From: Synchiropus splendidus
Lineage: Eukaryota > Chordata > Actinopteri > Syngnathiformes > Callionymidae
NCBI RefSeq assembly: GCF_027744825.2
Contig: NC_071334.1
Coordinates: 64,888,937-64,952,936 of the forward strand
Reading direction: 5' to 3'
Length of the DNA stretch: 64,000 nt
Under the pieces are notes generated by a model, which did no database searches, had not been told where the DNA came from, and saw only the letters and a list, made by a program, of their open reading frames with translations. Shown piece by piece: positions 50,842 through 64,000 of the stretch; position 1 is the stretch's first letter; every line of letters begins with the position of its first letter. The translations under genes were made by a program, and so were the position numbers.

Positions 50842-51295
50842 ATTGTGTATATACACACAAACATCAAACTGCTACCGTTTACCTTTCTGGACCAAAGTCA
50901 CCATGTTAAGTTGAAGAAAACTTTTGGTGGGTTTCACTCACGTGACTGTCGCTGTCTTGTGCTGGCAGGTCTGGCTGCTCTCACGGGCGACGCGACCACT
51001 CTGGAACTTATGATCTCTTGGTAGGATCGCCTCATCCGCGCTGCAGATCATTCAAAGAAGCAGAAACTGAGTGAATAAACTTGCCATTCAAGATCAGACG
51101 GTTCATAATTCGCGTGTTTTAGAGTAGACATCCCAACTATCCGTTTCTGTTGGCGTTCGAACGAGCGCGAAAAGGGGGGCCGCCTAAAGAAAGAGAGCCG
51201 ATTTAAGGATGAAAAAAGAGCGACATACCTGCGATCTTTGGCTGAGGGGCCGGTATTTCCACGAGAGCTCGTCGTGGCTGACAAACCGCTGCCAT
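47942..51295 (-). CDS. Uncharacterised 258-aa protein, six coding exons
   Basis: Exons in transcript order: 51295-51229, 51040-50942, 49654-49527, 49450-49292, 49227-49001, 48038-47942 (stop 47944-47942). All introns are GT-AG, phases agree at every junction (1, 1, 0, 0, 2), and the 777 coding bases give 258 residues. The start ATG is in good context (cgcaATGG). The N-terminal ~55 residues are basic and proline/arginine-rich (for example SYQEIISSRVV, RAARPASTRQRQS), with no signal peptide or membrane segment. The rest looks helical: STQQLIQLIQSLISVEQ, FDLKYLHEELQLKKANVYRS, YEWGQLLLRNKEWDCVLEHA and a final RPCLEELQKMM. I do not recognise the family and assign no function. The intron between exons 2 and 3 carries a (TA)n-(TG)n tract. 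The exon structure is well supported; identity is unknown. Confidence 0.82.
50772..50841. repeat. (TA)n-(TG)n microsatellite in an intron
   Basis: About 25 TA units followed by 9 TG units, within intron 2 of the 258-aa gene and about 100 bases from the exon 2 splice donor. Confidence 0.96.
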
Positions 51296-51720
51296 TGCGA
51301 CTAAAATAATCGGTTAAACCACGTAGCTGAGAGGGGTTGGAGCTATTGTTGGCCAAAGTTTAAAGCCCCTCCAGTGCGCTTCACCTCCAAAATACGGCTC
51401 CTGACTGGGTGAACTCGTCCGCGTGTTAAGAGCCAAGCACTTCAGTTCTGTAAATATATTGCAATTACAATCTACCTACGCTACGTGAGGCGTCCTCCCT
51501 GCGATGTGAATGAAGAGAGCGAAACTTTTGTCTGCGGCTGCTTGGCTGCTCGGGAGGCGCGCGCGGCAGCAGTGAGCGCGCGGGCGTGGTGAAACTGCGT
51601 CCCAACGTCTGATTGGTAAACGTCATCGTCAGCGAGGAAGAGGCGCCGAAAATGCAAATGAGCGTGTGGGACAATGAGAAGTGAGGGAAAACTCCTGCGT
51701 CCTCCAAGCCGTGGTTTTAT
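51296..51720 (-). promoter_or_regulatory. GC-rich promoter region and 5' UTR of the 258-aa gene
   Basis: The sequence upstream of the start codon becomes visibly GC- and CpG-rich (for example 'gaggcgcgcgcggcagcag' around 51555) in otherwise AT-rich DNA, as at a vertebrate CpG-island promoter. An inverted CCAAT box (ATTGG at 51612-51616), a GC-box-like 'gggcgtggt' near 51582 and an octamer ATGCAAAT at 51652-51659 cluster within 350 bases of the ATG. No TATA box is obvious. The transcription start itself cannot be fixed. Confidence 0.55.
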
Positions 51721-53522
51721 CACGTCATTGTGCGTGAAATGATAGCTTGCATTTTGTGCCATTTCCATGGGAAATGTTTAAAGCCTCTGCTTGCGCATTT
51801 GAATTTTGGCCCATTGAAGGACCCATAGAGGCGAGTTATACTTCTATCATTCATTTTGGAATTGCTATATTGAGCTTAAGTTCCTATTTCAGACAGCCTT
51901 ATTTTATTTCAGAATTTTATTTATTTAACTGAATCGCTCTATTATTGTATTAAATTTTTGAAAATAGCCTTATTTTATTTATTTAACTGCATTGTTGTTT
52001 GTTTTACATTTTTGAATCTGAAGCTTTATTTTATTTATTTCACTGTATTGCTGTATTTGTTTGACATTTTTGAATAACGCACATGGCCTAACTGGTTTGC
52101 AGATGTGCTTGACTTTTACTTTTGGATTTCATTTATGAAGCACAGTTCACCAATAAAAAAATGGATGTCAAATATTCTCTTCTTACTGTATGCCATTGAT
52201 TTGTCATGCACTACAATTTTTTAACATTCTAGAACTCAAATTCTTTATCAGGAGACCTTTAGCAGACATGACATAAAAATGCGATTAATTCGATTAATTT
52301 TTTAATCATCTTTTTCATTTCAAGAACTGGCATCTATCACAAATTTGCAGCTGTCAAGCCAATTCAATGACACACTACTGCCATATGTGGCAAATGTATT
52401 AATACTGATCGTCTTGTGGCCCAGATGTGTGAAAGTTTTAGCTGCCCTCAAGGGGGCGCTCACGGCCCAACTATGGGCCTCGACCCTACGGCTCAATCAC
52501 TAACTTTACCGTTCTTCTTGTAACTCCACCTTGATTCATTTCCAACACCAAAACACTAAAAGATCAAAGGAAGATCAAAGGAACAAAATCAGAGACAAAG
52601 AGAAACCATTTTTTAATGGGATCATTGAAGAAAAAGGAAGTTTTACATCTTGTCATGAGACAAAACTGCATTTTCCATATATTGTGTAGAATAATACTCC
52701 ATTCAAGCACAGGATTGACCCCAAGGACAGATAATAAAAGACAAAAGCATGTAAAAATAAATCGAATCGAACGTCAGTCATTAATAGTGATATATATATA
52801 TATAATTTTTTTTTCTTCTTTTCTTATCTCGAGGGTAAACTTGGTTTAACAGTGCTCAGGCTCTCCTGAAAAGATCTAGGTGAAAAATGAGGCAATGATC
52901 AATGCAGTGCAATTTCATTGTCCCTGTATTTCTTATTCCCCTTCACTTTGTTTTTGACATTAATAATTCTTATATAAATAAAATAACAATATAACCATTT
53001 GAGTTCAAAATTTACAGTGACAAATTGACTGTAACAATATATCATATAAACTGCATTATCGAACTGAATGAAAGCAAAGCTTTAAGCCCTATATTGTGTA
53101 TTGGTAATTGTGATGTTTATTTAAAACTGCTACATCAAATAAATATGTGTTTATGTACATTATAAACATTATTTTAAATATAAGTTACATAATGCACAGA
53201 TAAAAGGGTCTCAATAAGGTATGCATGTAAGCTATATTACAAAGATCAATATTATGGCTTGTAATAATAAACATTTCAATATTCTCCTAAGAAAAAGCAA
53301 TAGAATTCTGGCAAATTAGTTGTTAGGTCTATCTCCCTCTTTAAAGTAATGCCTTCTCTGCACATTGTTTGCTTGCGTTAATACAGACTTTTTGATATGG
53401 AGGCTGTTGTGTCTTTTTTAAAACTCAAAATTGTGACTTTTCCAGTCATCAAAATGTACTAAGCTTAAAGGCAGACTTCTACTGACTGCATAGGCCACAC
53501 AAGACAGCAAAGGTAGAAGCCT
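51721..53522. other. Intergenic gap and 3' UTR of the FRMPD-type gene
   Basis: AT-rich sequence between the two minus-strand genes. The part nearest 53522 should be 3' UTR; a minus-strand AATAAA at about 53116-53121 would give a 3' UTR of roughly 400 bases, but other signals are possible. Repeated 'attttatttatttaactg' words at 51900-52045 suggest a short internal duplication. No other gene seen. Confidence 0.45.
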
Positions 53523-63724
<10,202 letters not shown>

Positions 63725-64000
63725 CTGGGACAAACACAGCAGAGGAACAGCTTGACAACTTCAGCTATGGTGTATAAGTGTCTCTCTTATACATAGTTAT
63801 AATATAATTACTAATGCTAACAGTATTGTGAAGGTCATTCTTCTTTGCAATAACAGCTTTCCTTACAAGACAAACTTCCGTCGTTGCTCTATCAGTCCTT
63901 TCTCAAATTGCAAAAAGCAAAACTCAAGAAAAGCTTCAGTCGAAAGAGATTAAACTGAATCACCATTATTTGTCATTTGGTCACTATCCACTTATACCAA
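63725..64000 (-). other. frmpd3: Intron of the FRMPD-type gene at the window edge
   Basis: The acceptor of exon 63724-63593 (cccag) adjoins this sequence. No further upstream exon is visible before the window ends, so exons for the PDZ region and the start codon lie at higher coordinates. Confidence 0.65.

Noticed and set aside
51229..51356. A reading frame of exon 1 of the small gene beginning at 51356 and containing a PCNA-degron-like LTDYF motif
   Set aside because: It starts with TTG, has an upstream in-frame stop two codons away and no ATG. Its phase fits exon 3 only by using an earlier, alternative donor in exon 2. The ATG at 51295 in another frame gives consistent phases with the strong GTGAGT donor.

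Overview
The window is vertebrate nuclear DNA, almost certainly from a teleost fish. It holds interrupted genes with GT-AG introns, a FERM/PDZ scaffold gene in the vertebrate FRMPD family, and a repeat load typical of ray-finned fish: Rex3/RTE-like and L2-like LINE pieces, hAT and Tc1/mariner-type non-autonomous DNA transposons, a solo LTR, and TA, GATA-type and AAT microsatellites. I cannot name the species.

Layout. Bases 1 to about 47,700 are a gene desert. I found no exon chain there with coherent frames, splice sites and recognisable protein similarity; nearly every open frame is short and unsupported. What can be delimited is mobile DNA, several pieces with clear target-site duplications: a 281-bp TA-flanked element, two hAT elements with 8-bp duplications, three of four copies of a roughly 690-bp TA-inserting element, a 723-bp solo LTR with a 5-bp duplication, a 652-bp inverted-repeat element with a 5-bp duplication, and two 5'-truncated Rex3-like LINEs with 17-bp and 13-bp duplications. 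One of the roughly 690-bp elements sits in one copy of a short duplicated segment whose other copy, 1.2 kb away, still carries the uninterrupted site.

Bases 47,700 to 51,720 hold a compact six-exon gene on the minus strand (258 aa, all splice phases consistent) with a GC-rich promoter. I do not recognise its product. Bases 53,523 to 63,724 hold the last nine coding exons of an FRMPD3/FRMPD4-type gene, also on the minus strand. Its 5' part (the PDZ region expected from the family) lies beyond the right edge. The nine exons join without a frame break into 1,729 residues: most of a FERM domain, an acidic linker, and a long 3' exon. The two genes point the same way, but nothing in the sequence links their functions.

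I found no CRISPR array, operon, intact autonomous transposon or convincing RNA gene, and no new biological system. The most useful observations are the filled/empty insertion-site pair, the small unrecognised gene, and the two DNA transposons packed into one FERM-domain intron next to its splice donor.
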